From Psychromonas sp. SA13A (lineage in GTDB: Bacteria > Pseudomonadota > Gammaproteobacteria > Enterobacterales > Psychromonadaceae), in contig NZ_WTKU01000006.1 in assembly GCF_011378715.1 (NCBI RefSeq), positions 124,001-188,000 of the forward strand: 64,000 nucleotides of DNA, in the 5' to 3' direction. The position numbers and the translations under genes are program-made. Below are positions 48,934-59,765 of this stretch, piece after piece. The stretch's first letter is position 1, and each line of letters starts with the position of its first letter. The notes below the pieces were generated by a model, which saw only the letters and a program-made list of their open reading frames with translations, did not search any database and was not told the origin of the DNA.

Positions 48934-50493
48934 TTACGCAGGTAAAGCAATGCCTTGTTCTTTCATCCGCGCAATTTTATAACGCAATGTGCGAGGACTA
49001 ATACCCAGTAACTCTGCCACATCTTTACGCTTACCACGACAGGTCTGTAATGCTTCTAATATAATCTTTTGCTCTTGCTGTTTGAGACCTTGCCCTAAAG
49101 CTTCTGGCTCTTCAGTTTCAGTCCTTACTGCATTACTACTTATTGTTGCGTTATCAGAGTCGCTAGTAGGGTTTTTACCAAGGTCACTATCAAAGTCGCT
49201 ATTATTATTGTTGGTACTATTACTATGCACTAGCCCCTCAGAGCGAAAATCAACGTGACCTGTCGAAACAGCATCCATTGCTGCTGATTGAGCTTGCGCT
49301 GTGGTCGTTGATGTATTTGGTTGTTGCATATGCTCAAATTGTTGATCTTCTAAAATCAGCGCGTCACAGTCAATCACATCATCATTACCTAAAATCAAGG
49401 CACGTTGCATTACATTATCTAATTCACGCACATTGCCTGGCCATGAATAAGCAAATAAACATTGCTTAGCCGCTTCCGATAATGAAGGGATCGCAGAAGA
49501 TTGCTCCTTTGCGTGACGTGATAATAAGTGTTCAGCAAGTGGAATAATATCGCCTTTACGCTGCTTTAGCGGTAACCACTGTAGTGGAAAAACATTCAAG
49601 CGATAATACAAATCTTCACGGAAAGTCCCCGCTTCTACCGCTTTTTTAATATCACGATTACTGGTGGCTAATACACGAATATTTAATTTAATCGTTTTAC
49701 GTGAGCCTAAACGCTCCACTTCTCTTTCTTGTAAAACACGCAATAGCTTAACTTGTAACTCTAAGGGCATTTCGCTAATTTCATCTAATAAAATCGTGCC
49801 GTTTTGCGCCTGTTCAAATTTACCAGGGCAAGCTTGAACAGCGCCAGTAAAGGCCCCTTTCTCATAACCAAATAAAGTAGATTCAAGCATAGTATCGGGG
49901 ATAGCCGCACAGTTAATCGCCACAAAAGCTTCATCCTTACGCGATGATTTATCGTGTAAATAACGTGATAACACTTCTTTACCTGAACCACTTGGGCCAG
50001 TGATCATTACTGAGGCATCGGAAACCGCCACTTTTTCAGCCATTTTAAATAAAGCCGCAGTATTAGGGTCGCCAAATATAGGCGTACACGAAGGCACTTT
50101 ATGTACAGGCGCATAACGACTAACTTGATTTAATAACACCTCAGGTGAAAAAGGCTTTGCTAAATAATCAATGGCACCATCGCGAATGGCTTTGACCGCA
50201 TCATCAATAGTTGCGTAAGCCGTCATCAATAAAACAGGTATTTCAGGATGAAGGCTTTTAATATTTTGCAATAAGGTTAAACCACTCATGCCGCCCATTT
50301 GGATATCACTGATCACCAAGTCGTAACGTGATTTACCAAGTGATGCTTTATTAAGTTCAACCAACGCCGCTTCGCCACTGTCGACTTCTTGACAGTCATA
50401 ACCTGCTAATAACAAAGTATCAATTAACGCTTCACGTAATCCAGCATCATCTTCTACCACTAATAATCGACCCTGTGATTGATTATGCGACAT
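48934..50493 (-). CDS. flrC: Flagellar sigma-54 response regulator FlrC
   Basis: This 519-residue NtrC-type activator of class III flagellar genes has a receiver domain with phospho-acceptor Asp63 (DLVISDIQMGGMSG). The AAA+ domain has Walker A GPSGSGKE near residue 165 and the sigma-54 contact motif GAFTGA. A Fis-type helix-turn-helix (RKDVAELLGISPRTLRYKIARMKEQ) ends the protein. Between AAA+ and helix-turn-helix is an unusual Ser/Asn/Thr-rich linker of about 70 residues (395-465) that makes the protein longer than typical FlrC. It follows flrB by 2 bp. Confidence 0.94.
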   Translation of the reverse strand: MSHNQSQGRLLVVEDDAGLREALIDTLLLAGYDCQEVDSGEAALVELNKASLGKSRYDLVISDIQMGGMSGLTLLQNIKSLHPEIPVLLMTAYATIDDAVKAIRDGAIDYLAKPFSPEVLLNQVSRYAPVHKVPSCTPIFGDPNTAALFKMAEKVAVSDASVMITGPSGSGKEVLSRYLHDKSSRKDEAFVAINCAAIPDTMLESTLFGYEKGAFTGAVQACPGKFEQAQNGTILLDEISEMPLELQVKLLRVLQEREVERLGSRKTIKLNIRVLATSNRDIKKAVEAGTFREDLYYRLNVFPLQWLPLKQRKGDIIPLAEHLLSRHAKEQSSAIPSLSEAAKQCLFAYSWPGNVRELDNVMQRALILGNDDVIDCDALILEDQQFEHMQQPNTSTTTAQAQSAAMDAVSTGHVDFRSEGLVHSNSTNNNNSDFDSDLGKNPTSDSDNATISSNAVRTETEEPEALGQGLKQQEQKIILEALQTCRGKRKDVAELLGISPRTLRYKIARMKEQGIALPA

Positions 50494-50495
50494 AA

Positions 50496-51605
50496 TTAAG
50501 CTCCTATTACCTTGCTCATTTGTACATTGTTCTTTTCTCTAAACTCAGCAATACGGTGCAAGGGCAACACTAAAGTAAAACAGCTCCCCTTGCCGACTTC
50601 CGACTTTACTTCCACCGTGCCACTATGCGCCTGAGCAACACTTTGCACCACCGCAAGGCCAAGACCTGTGCCTTGAGATTTAGTGGTATAAAAAGCTTCC
50701 ATCACCTGCGCTAAACGTTGTTTTTCAATACCAGGCCCATTGTCCATCACAGAGATTTCTAAATGCGAAGCACCTCGTTGCACAGCACTAATATATAATT
50801 GAGCCCCTTCACCGGTAGCTTCAATTGCATTTGAGATAAGGTTGGTCATGGCACTGGTTAATGCATTTTTATTAGCCAGAATAAATAGATCAGGATTAGG
50901 TAAACGACACTGCAAATGGCCATTAACACTTAATAACATCGCATCACTGGCTTCTTGTACTTCTTCTAATAATGTTGCAACGGAGACTTCCTCTACAATC
51001 TTCTGTTCACCACTACGGGCAAATAACAACATATCGTTCACTTGTGTTTCTAAATCTTGCAGGCGGTTCATTAACTTGCCTTGAAAGCGAGCACGAGAGC
51101 TTTCATTTAAAGTTTTATTGGCAAGGTTAGCGCCATATAACATAGCCGCCGATAATGGAGTGCGGATTTGGTGCGCTAATGACGCCACCATTTTACCTAA
51201 AGAGGATAAACGTTTTAATGTTGCAACATGCTCTTGTAGTTGACGAGTATGGGTAAGATCCGTAAGTAGAATAAGCTGGCCAGGCTGACCTTGCAAAGAG
51301 GAGATAGATAACTGAATACGGCGACCATTCTTCAATGATATTTCATGGCCATCGTCATTTTTAGGGCTAAAAGAGCGTTTAATCACATCACCCCAAAGCA
51401 TATTCTCTAAGGGTTCACCTAACAACTGCACGGCAACACGGTTTGCTTGCTCCACAATCCCATTACCATTAATCACAATCAATCCAGACGGCAATTCTTT
51501 ATACAATTGATCCATGTAGTTCGCTTGAGCACGTAACTGCTGCAGCTCACCGACATAACGTTCAGTTTGTAATGGCGTATTATTTGTTGATTGTGAAGTT
51601 GTCAT
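50496..51605 (-). CDS. flrB: Flagellar sensor histidine kinase FlrB
   Basis: This 369-residue cytosolic kinase has an N-terminal PAS-like domain (LPSGLIVINGNGIVEQANRVAVQLLGEP, residues ~38-70) and an H-box LAHQIRTPLSAAMLYGANL. ATP-binding N-, G1- and G2-boxes follow (NALTSAMTNLISNAIEA, VMDNGPGIE, GTGLGLAVVQSV). There are no transmembrane segments. It phosphorylates FlrC, encoded 2 bp downstream. A sigma-54 promoter lies about 37 bp upstream, the class II flagellar pattern. Confidence 0.94.
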   Translation of the reverse strand: MTTSQSTNNTPLQTERYVGELQQLRAQANYMDQLYKELPSGLIVINGNGIVEQANRVAVQLLGEPLENMLWGDVIKRSFSPKNDDGHEISLKNGRRIQLSISSLQGQPGQLILLTDLTHTRQLQEHVATLKRLSSLGKMVASLAHQIRTPLSAAMLYGANLANKTLNESSRARFQGKLMNRLQDLETQVNDMLLFARSGEQKIVEEVSVATLLEEVQEASDAMLLSVNGHLQCRLPNPDLFILANKNALTSAMTNLISNAIEATGEGAQLYISAVQRGASHLEISVMDNGPGIEKQRLAQVMEAFYTTKSQGTGLGLAVVQSVAQAHSGTVEVKSEVGKGSCFTLVLPLHRIAEFREKNNVQMSKVIGA

Positions 51606-51641
51606 AGCAACACCTAAAAATTAAGATAGATATCACTACTA

Positions 51642-51657
51642 AGCAGTTATTATGCCA
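51642..51657 (-). promoter_or_regulatory. Sigma-54 promoter of flrBC
   Basis: Minus-strand TGGCATAATAACTGCT has GG and GC doublets 10 nt apart and fits TGGCAYR-N4-TTGCW closely. The predicted start is about 26 nt before the flrB ATG. FlrA, encoded next upstream, is the known activator of this promoter in Vibrio. Confidence 0.8.
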
Positions 51658-51724
51658 ATCGAATAAACCGATTACTTTACAGTAAGATAAAAGTAAATAG
51701 CCATAAAAATGACAGTGCTAAAAA

Positions 51725-51755
51725 TGAAAAAACCGCACAATTAAAAGCGCGGTTT
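51725..51755 (-). terminator. Intrinsic terminator after flrA
   Basis: Minus-strand AAACCGC and GCGGTTT arms with a 12-nt loop are followed by a T-run. This separates flrA from the flrBC promoter, so flrA and flrBC are separate transcription units. Confidence 0.8.
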
Positions 51756-51788
51756 CTGATGTAAAAGTATCGCTAAATATTCAGCTTA

Positions 51789-51838
51789 ACTTTTGATATT
51801 ACTTTTGATGCTACTTTTTGAAGATGACTTTAATACTT
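51789..51838. repeat. Degenerate 12-14 bp repeat in the flrA 3' untranslated region
   Basis: Units ACTTTTGATATT, ACTTTTGATGCT, ACTTTTTGAAGATG and ACTTTAATACTT lie between the flrA stop and its terminator. A GCTAATC/GATTAGC hairpin (51845-51866) lies between stop and array. Confidence 0.6.
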
Positions 51839-51878
51839 AGTTTGGCTAATCAGTTTGATGATTAGCTTAATAGATAGC

Positions 51879-53330
51879 TTAGCCTTCTTTATTCAACCCA
51901 TATTTTTTCATTTTTTCTACCAAGGTGGTTCGACGCATCGATAATAACTCAGCAGCATGTGACACCACACCATCTTGAGAGTCAATCGCTTGACGAATCA
52001 TCTCAATTTCAAACTCGACTAACTTATTCTTTAAATTCATGCCTTCCGCAGGCAAATGCCCTAAAAATCCAAGTGATTCATCGTGCATTTCACTTTCGTC
52101 GGATAAAATAGGCGCATCACCAAACATACCCGATAACGCATCACGTTCCATCAATGCTTCTTCTTCTGGGTTATAGTGAATATGTTCAACCGCCTCACCC
52201 TGCTCATCTAAGTAACGATATTTAACCGGTAACTCAGTCACATCCACTATTTTATTACTGTGTAAGATTAATAAACGCTCTAATAAATTAGACAGCTCAC
52301 GCACATTTCCAGGCCAAGCATGTTTCATTAATGAATCTAACGCACGTTGAGTAAAACGCAGTGTCGCTTTATGTTCCTTTTCTAATCGAGATAACAACTC
52401 CTGTAGCAACAAAGGAATATCTTCTTGGCGATCACGTAATGCAGGCTTTTCAATAGGAAATACATTTAAACGATAAAACAGATCTTCTCGAAAAGAACCT
52501 GCAATAATCATCTCTTCTAAGTTTCTATGGGTTGCCGCTACAATGCGCACATCCGCCTGCAAAGATTTATTGCCACCGACTCTTTCAAAGGTTCTTTCCT
52601 GTAGCACACGTAATAATTTCACTTGCATCGGCATTGGCATGTCGCCAATTTCATCTAAAAATAGCGTCCCGCCTTCAGCCAACTCAAAACGCCCTTTACG
52701 AGCAGAAAAAGCGCCAGTAAACGCGCCCTTTTCATGCCCAAATAATTCACTCTCTAATAGTTCAGCGGGAATAGCACCACAGTTAACCGGTACAAAAGGC
52801 CCTTTATTTCGGCCAGATACTTCATGGATAGCACGCGCAACCACCTCTTTACCAGTTCCTGATTCGCCTAGAACCAACACATTGGCATTACTTTCAGCTA
52901 CTTGCTCTACTAAATAACGAATTTCTTGAATACGTAACCCTTTGCCCACTAAAGAGGTAATTAAATATTTATTGGCTTTACTTAATTTATGATTTGGATT
53001 CGAATAGGTTTGGCAATAATGTAATAACTGCGTCAACTCTGAATAGACGATAGGTAAATGAAGCACACCGATGTGATTACTGTCGACACTCGCCACTTGC
53101 CCAGAGATACTAATAAAAGGAGTCTTAGCAAAGCTATTTAGTAGTGCATCCAATTGCTGATGTTGATTGCCATAAATAACGCACAAAGGCGCTTGTTGCT
53201 CTACCTGTTGCGCTAATTGTTCAACAGCAACCGTTTGATAAGCTTCACCAACAAAATGTAAAACAGTTTGTAATATCTCTACCTGTTGAGCGGTTGTATC
53301 GACTAAATAAATCGGCGGGCGTTGTGGCAT
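51879..53330 (-). CDS. flrA: Flagellar master sigma-54 activator FlrA (FleQ family)
   Basis: This 483-residue master regulator turns on class II flagellar genes with RpoN. The N-terminal 125 residues form a degenerate receiver-like FleQ domain, in the family a cyclic di-GMP-sensitive element. The AAA+ domain has Walker [19 protein letters not shown] and [13 protein letters not shown]. The Fis-type helix-turn-helix is [23 protein letters not shown]. The absence of a sensor kinase partner and the terminator behind it fit FlrA. It is oriented away from fliS, unlike the usual collinear order. Confidence 0.95.
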   Translation of the reverse strand: MPQRPPIYLVDTTAQQVEILQTVLHFVGEAYQTVAVEQLAQQVEQQAPLCVIYGNQHQQLDALLNSFAKTPFISISGQVASVDSNHIGVLHLPIVYSELTQLLHYCQTYSNPNHKLSKANKYLITSLVGKGLRIQEIRYLVEQVAESNANVLVLGESGTGKEVVARAIHEVSGRNKGPFVPVNCGAIPAELLESELFGHEKGAFTGAFSARKGRFELAEGGTLFLDEIGDMPMPMQVKLLRVLQERTFERVGGNKSLQADVRIVAATHRNLEEMIIAGSFREDLFYRLNVFPIEKPALRDRQEDIPLLLQELLSRLEKEHKATLRFTQRALDSLMKHAWPGNVRELSNLLERLLILHSNKIVDVTELPVKYRYLDEQGEAVEHIHYNPEEEALMERDALSGMFGDAPILSDESEMHDESLGFLGHLPAEGMNLKNKLVEFEIEMIRQAIDSQDGVVSHAAELLSMRRTTLVEKMKKYGLNKEG

Positions 53331-53403
53331 AATCAGTACTCATATCAAAGAAACCAAGATGTGAAGGTTATGATAGAACAATTTTTAATATTTGCATTGA
53401 AAA

Positions 53404-53423
53404 ATCGTCAAAAAGATGACGAT
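53404..53423. promoter_or_regulatory. Inverted repeat upstream of flrA
   Basis: ATCGTCA-AAAAGA-TGACGAT is a perfect 7-bp dyad about 75 bp before the flrA start. It could be an operator for flrA control or a hairpin. The known FleQ-type box is not evident. Confidence 0.45.
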
Positions 53424-53524
53424 GCCTGTAAAATGACACAATAAACCTTTAGAGGTAGTATAAATAACAATATTTATACGACTGTCATAAGTAAAATAAT
53501 TGAAAATCATTAAAAAAATAAAAA

Positions 53525-53540
53525 TGGTATATATTTTGCT
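53525..53540 (+). promoter_or_regulatory. Possible sigma-54 promoter for fliS
   Basis: TGGTATATATTTTGCT keeps GG and GC 10 nt apart with TTGCT at -12. The -24 box lacks the CAC. The leader to fliS would be about 217 nt, long but possible. The rest of the 53331-53768 spacer has no gene. Confidence 0.45.
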
Positions 53541-53768
53541 TGTATTCCCATTATATGTTGCTTTAGTACAACCTAGCTGGAGATTGACCTACTATATGTA
53601 GATTAATACTACGATGGCTTGTCTATACGAGTGTACAAGTTCGCTTAAATGACAAAATATACCGAGAATCAACAAGGCTTAAAAAAACAATATAAATAAC
53701 AGTGTAATTATAGAAACTAGAAGTACACTGCTTACGATAGATTAAATATTTTTAGCAAGGAAATAACT

Positions 53769-54164
53769 ATGCGTCGCTCTGTCCAACAATATCAAAACTC
53801 CAATATGAACAATATCGAACAAGCAGATCCTCATACCCTTATATCCCTGATAATGCAGCATATACTGGGTAATCTAGCAGGTGCAAAAGGCGCAATTGAT
53901 CGTAAAGATTTTGAAAATAAAAATAAAATGCTTAGAAAAGTGATTGGCTTAATTGGTGAATTACAAAATAGTTTAGATATGGAAAAAGGTGGAGATCTAT
54001 CAACTAACCTATATGACTTGTACAGCTATATGGTTCGCCAAGTTAACCAAGCGAACTTAAAAAATACAACAGAACCATTAACCGAAGTCGGTGCTTTAAT
54101 CACTGAAATAAAATCCGGTTGGGATGGCATTCCACAAGATATTCGTCAGCAATATAACCGTTAA
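53769..54164 (+). CDS. fliS: Flagellar export chaperone FliS
   Basis: This 131-residue helical protein holds flagellin C-termini before export. It shows the FliS pattern YQNSNMNNIEQADPHTLISLIMQHILGNLAGAKGAI and the C-terminal LYDLYSYMVRQVNQAN block that binds flagellin. AAGGAA precedes the ATG. It is followed 52 bp later by a FliT-like gene. In Vibrio, fliS directly precedes flrA in the same direction; here flrA is turned the other way. Confidence 0.93.
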   Translation: MRRSVQQYQNSNMNNIEQADPHTLISLIMQHILGNLAGAKGAIDRKDFENKNKMLRKVIGLIGELQNSLDMEKGGDLSTNLYDLYSYMVRQVNQANLKNTTEPLTEVGALITEIKSGWDGIPQDIRQQYNR

Positions 54165-54216
54165 TACTATTCGTTAAATACACAATCGCTAATAAAACGC
54201 TTAAATCGGATCTTTA

Positions 54217-54516
54217 ATGACTAACATCAACGCTAAACTTGAAGTACTATTTGAATTTGAAAAAAAACTCAATCTATTGATAGTTGAGGAAGAGTACGAA
54301 TCATTTAGACAACAACAAGATCTCTTTGGAGACTTATTAAAAGATTTCCTCACTAAACACTCTGAAAATGAATTATTAAGTGTGATTGAGCCACTTAAAA
54401 GACTTAAGAAAAAAATTAGTGTATTGCAAGAAAAAGCCGATAATAGCGTCAAAATCTTAAAAGATAAATCACTAGCATTGCAACGCAACAAAAAAAAAAT
54501 AAAAGCATATAAATAA
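54217..54516 (+). CDS. Small coiled-coil protein, probably FliT/FlaI-like flagellar chaperone
   Basis: This is a 99-residue charged, all-helical protein with no membrane segment. It has long heptad-like stretches (KLEVLFEFEKKLNLLIVEEEYESF and LKRLKKKISVLQEKADNSVKIL). Its size, its composition and its position 52 bp after fliS match the FliT-like gene (FlaI of Vibrio) that accompanies fliD/fliS. Sequence identity in that family is too low to settle it by eye, so the symbol is left open. Reading stops 42 bp before pseB. Confidence 0.75.
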   Translation: MTNINAKLEVLFEFEKKLNLLIVEEEYESFRQQQDLFGDLLKDFLTKHSENELLSVIEPLKRLKKKISVLQEKADNSVKILKDKSLALQRNKKKIKAYK

Positions 54517-56723
<2,207 letters not shown>

Positions 56724-56846
56724 TAAATTACTTATCTCATGTTGCATTTTTTCTTCATTGATATGGAACGAGTAGAGTTAATACTGAATCTTATTTTTAC
56801 TGAAGTTGTTTCGTCGACATTCATACATAATACTCTCGGATAATTT

Positions 56847-58271
56847 ATGATAACGCCCATTATTTTAGCAGGTGGTTCAGGCTCCCGTTTATGGCCACTT
56901 AGTCGTTCCTTGTACCCTAAACAGTTTCTAGCTTTACAGGGAAATAGAACAATGTTGCAAGAAACGGTGTTGAGGTTATCAAACCTAGACGTTAGCGCAC
57001 CGCAAGTTGTTTGCAATGAAGACCATCGCTTTATTGCTGCCGAGCAATTACGTGAAATAGAAAGTAATGGCTCGATTATATTAGAGCCTGTTGGTAGAAA
57101 TACAGCACCTGCTGTCGCACTAATAGCAGAGATCACCAAAAATAATAACGACCCTCTACTTCTCGTATTAGCCGCTGATCACACCATTGAAAATAAGGCT
57201 GCATTTACCCATGCAGTTAATCAAGCAGTCCAACTCGCTAATCAAGGTAAACTGGTTACTTTTGGAATTGTACCTACCGAAGCACATACCGGATATGGTT
57301 ATATAAAGCGTGGGAAATCTCTCGATAATACGATAATAGAAAAAACTCAAAGTGAATCTTATCAGGTTGCTGAATTTGTCGAAAAGCCAGACTCTAAAAC
57401 AGCAACACAATATTTAGAGTCTGGTGAATATTATTGGAACAGTGGCATGTTTTTATTCAGAGCAAGTCGTTATCTACAAGAGTTAGAAAAATTTCGCCCC
57501 GATATATACGTAGCTTGTAAAAAATCTTTAGAAAAGACATCTCGAGATCAAGATTTTATACGCATAGATGAACAAGAGTTTAGTAACTGTCCTAATGAGT
57601 CAATTGATTACGCGATAATGGAAAAAACAGATGATGCGGTTGTAGTACCGTTAGATGCGGGATGGAATGATATTGGCTCATGGTCTGCCCTATGGGAAAT
57701 GAATGACAAGGATTCACGAGGAAATGCCAACATTGGAAATATTATTTTACAGGACACTTCAAACTGTCTGATTCATGCGGGAGAGCGTCTTGTTACGGCG
57801 GTAGGCTTAGAAGGAATGATCATCATTGATACCAAAGACGCGCTATTAGTGGCATCAAAAGATAAAGTTCAAGATGTCAAAAATATTGTAGAAGAACTAA
57901 AAAATAAAAATAGCGATGAATATAAGATTCACCGCGAAGTTTACCGCCCTTGGGGAAAATACGAGTCTATTGATAACGGTCATAGTTACCAAGTGAAGAG
58001 AATTACAGTTAAAGCTGGTGAAAAATTATCAATTCAGATGCATCACCATAGAGCAGAGCATTGGATAGTGGTTTCAGGTACGGCTAAAGTTACCAATGGT
58101 GATAACACATTCCTTCTCGCTGAAAATGAATCAACGTTTATTCCTATTGGTATTATTCATGCTCTAGAAAATCCGGGGAAAGTTCCCTTAGAAATGATTG
58201 AAGTGCAATCCGGTACATACCTAGGCGAAGACGATATTGTTCGTTTTAAAGACCGTTACGGACGAATTTAA
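56847..58271 (+). CDS. manC: Mannose-1-phosphate guanylyltransferase / mannose-6-phosphate isomerase
   Basis: This 474-residue bifunctional type II enzyme makes GDP-mannose. The nucleotidyltransferase domain begins IILAGGSGSRLWPLSRSLYPKQF and has the product-site FVEKPDSKTATQYLESGEYYWNSGMFLF. The C-terminal cupin isomerase domain (after ~residue 350) has RPWGKYESIDNG, QMHHHRAEHWIVVSGTAKV and its metal histidines. GDP-mannose could feed O-antigen, capsule or flagellar glycans. It pairs with the phosphohexomutase 9 bp downstream. Confidence 0.95.
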   Translation: MITPIILAGGSGSRLWPLSRSLYPKQFLALQGNRTMLQETVLRLSNLDVSAPQVVCNEDHRFIAAEQLREIESNGSIILEPVGRNTAPAVALIAEITKNNNDPLLLVLAADHTIENKAAFTHAVNQAVQLANQGKLVTFGIVPTEAHTGYGYIKRGKSLDNTIIEKTQSESYQVAEFVEKPDSKTATQYLESGEYYWNSGMFLFRASRYLQELEKFRPDIYVACKKSLEKTSRDQDFIRIDEQEFSNCPNESIDYAIMEKTDDAVVVPLDAGWNDIGSWSALWEMNDKDSRGNANIGNIILQDTSNCLIHAGERLVTAVGLEGMIIIDTKDALLVASKDKVQDVKNIVEELKNKNSDEYKIHREVYRPWGKYESIDNGHSYQVKRITVKAGEKLSIQMHHHRAEHWIVVSGTAKVTNGDNTFLLAENESTFIPIGIIHALENPGKVPLEMIEVQSGTYLGEDDIVRFKDRYGRI

Positions 58272-58280
58272 GGTATAACG

Positions 58281-59726
58281 ATGATTAATGACTTTATGTT
58301 AGATAGTGCAAAGGTAATGAGAGAAAGTGGAATTGTGTTTGGAACTAGTGGTGTGCGAGGATTAGTTTCACAGTTCAGCGCAGAGGTTTGTGCAGCTTTT
58401 ACCGTCGCATTTGTTGGCAGTATAAAAAGAACGTTCAACTTTCAAACAATCGCGATTGCCATTGATAATCGCCCAAGTAGCTATGCAATGGCACAGGCTT
58501 GCGCAAGTGCTTTAACGCAGCTAAACATTAAAGTTATTTATTTTGGTGTTGTACCAACCCCCGCTTTAGCAAACATCGCCATGGAGGATAAAATCCCAGC
58601 GATAATGGTTACAGGAAGCCATATCCCCTTTGATCGAAATGGCCTTAAGTTTTATCGCCCTGATGGTGAAATTAGTAAAGCCGATGAGAAATCAATTCTC
58701 TCTGAAAACATTGAATTCTACCATCTTAAAAACCTTCGAATATTGAATATATCTAATCGAGCCTCAGAAGCATATATTGCGCGTTATACGTCATTATTTG
58801 ACACTCCTTTAAAGGGAAAAAGAATAGGGGTTTATGAGCACTCAAGTGCAGGTAGAGATCTTTATTATCGCATTTTTGAAAAACTAGGCGCTGAAGTTAT
58901 TTCATTAGATCGCACAGAGCACTTTGTTCCAATTGATACCGAGGCAGTAGCAGACAGAGAAATTTCTATGGCGAGAATATGGTCTAAGAAGTACAAACTT
59001 GACGCTATTTTTTCAACGGATGGTGATGGTGATCGTCCATTAATATCTGATGAAAACGGCCAATGGTTACGTGGAGATATTTTAGGCTTGCTAACCGCAA
59101 AGGCTTTAAACATTGAAGCAATTGCCGTTCCAATTAACTGTAATACCGCCATTGAATTATGCAAATGCTTTAAAGAAATTGAACGCACTAGAATTGGCTC
59201 TCCTTATGTCATCGCTGAGTTTGAAAGGTTATCAAAAAAATTTACAACAGTAGCTGGCTTTGAAGCAAATGGTGGGTTCATGCTTGCTAGTAGTATCGTA
59301 TTAAATGGTAAACTATTAAAAGCATTGCCTACACGTGATGCGGTACTTCCTGCAATTATGTTATTAGCCTCTGCGGACAATAATAGTATTTCCACATTAG
59401 TTAATGATCTACCAAAGCGTTTTACTCACAGTGACCGTATACAGAATTTTGCACCAGAGAAAAGCCGAGCAATTATCGAAGGCATCCAACAAGCACCAGA
59501 AAGGATGTTAATACAGTTTGGTTTTAAGCAAGTAAATATTAAAGAGTTGGATACAACTGATGGGCTTAGAATAACATTAACTGATGGAATTATTATTCAC
59601 TTACGAATATCGGGTAATGCACCAGAGTTACGTTGTTATGTAGAAGCAAGTTGTCACCTTGATACTGTAAAATATGTTACTTGTATTTTAAAGGGAATTA
59701 CATTACAGAACCTTATCCTTGAATAA
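58281..59726 (+). CDS. manB: Phosphomannomutase-family phosphohexomutase
   Basis: This 481-residue alpha-D-phosphohexomutase has the N-terminal GTSGVRG. The phosphoserine loop reads [14 protein letters not shown], where most relatives have a TxSHNP form; serine is kept but Asn is replaced by Ile. The magnesium loop is [10 protein letters not shown] and a sugar-specificity EANGG loop is present as FEANGGFML. The phosphate-binding C-terminal region is weaker than usual. Given manC next to it, conversion of mannose-6-phosphate to mannose-1-phosphate is the likely role, though glucosamine or glucose specificity cannot be excluded. Confidence 0.85.
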   Translation: MINDFMLDSAKVMRESGIVFGTSGVRGLVSQFSAEVCAAFTVAFVGSIKRTFNFQTIAIAIDNRPSSYAMAQACASALTQLNIKVIYFGVVPTPALANIAMEDKIPAIMVTGSHIPFDRNGLKFYRPDGEISKADEKSILSENIEFYHLKNLRILNISNRASEAYIARYTSLFDTPLKGKRIGVYEHSSAGRDLYYRIFEKLGAEVISLDRTEHFVPIDTEAVADREISMARIWSKKYKLDAIFSTDGDGDRPLISDENGQWLRGDILGLLTAKALNIEAIAVPINCNTAIELCKCFKEIERTRIGSPYVIAEFERLSKKFTTVAGFEANGGFMLASSIVLNGKLLKALPTRDAVLPAIMLLASADNNSISTLVNDLPKRFTHSDRIQNFAPEKSRAIIEGIQQAPERMLIQFGFKQVNIKELDTTDGLRITLTDGIIIHLRISGNAPELRCYVEASCHLDTVKYVTCILKGITLQNLILE

Positions 59727-59727
59727 A

Positions 59728-59761
59728 AAAATAGTGGCCATATCTAGTTGACCACTATTTT
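59728..59761. terminator. Bidirectional terminator between manB and the methyltransferase gene
   Basis: AAAATAGTGG and CCACTATTTT arms enclose a 14-nt loop containing a further GCCA/TTGA partial pairing. It lies between convergent genes and has A/T runs on both sides. Confidence 0.85.
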
Positions 59762-59765
59762 AGAG

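Noticed and set aside
53641-53680. Sigma-28 promoter (TAAA ... CCGAGAA) upstream of fliS
   Set aside because: The spacing between the two elements is about 11 nt rather than 15.
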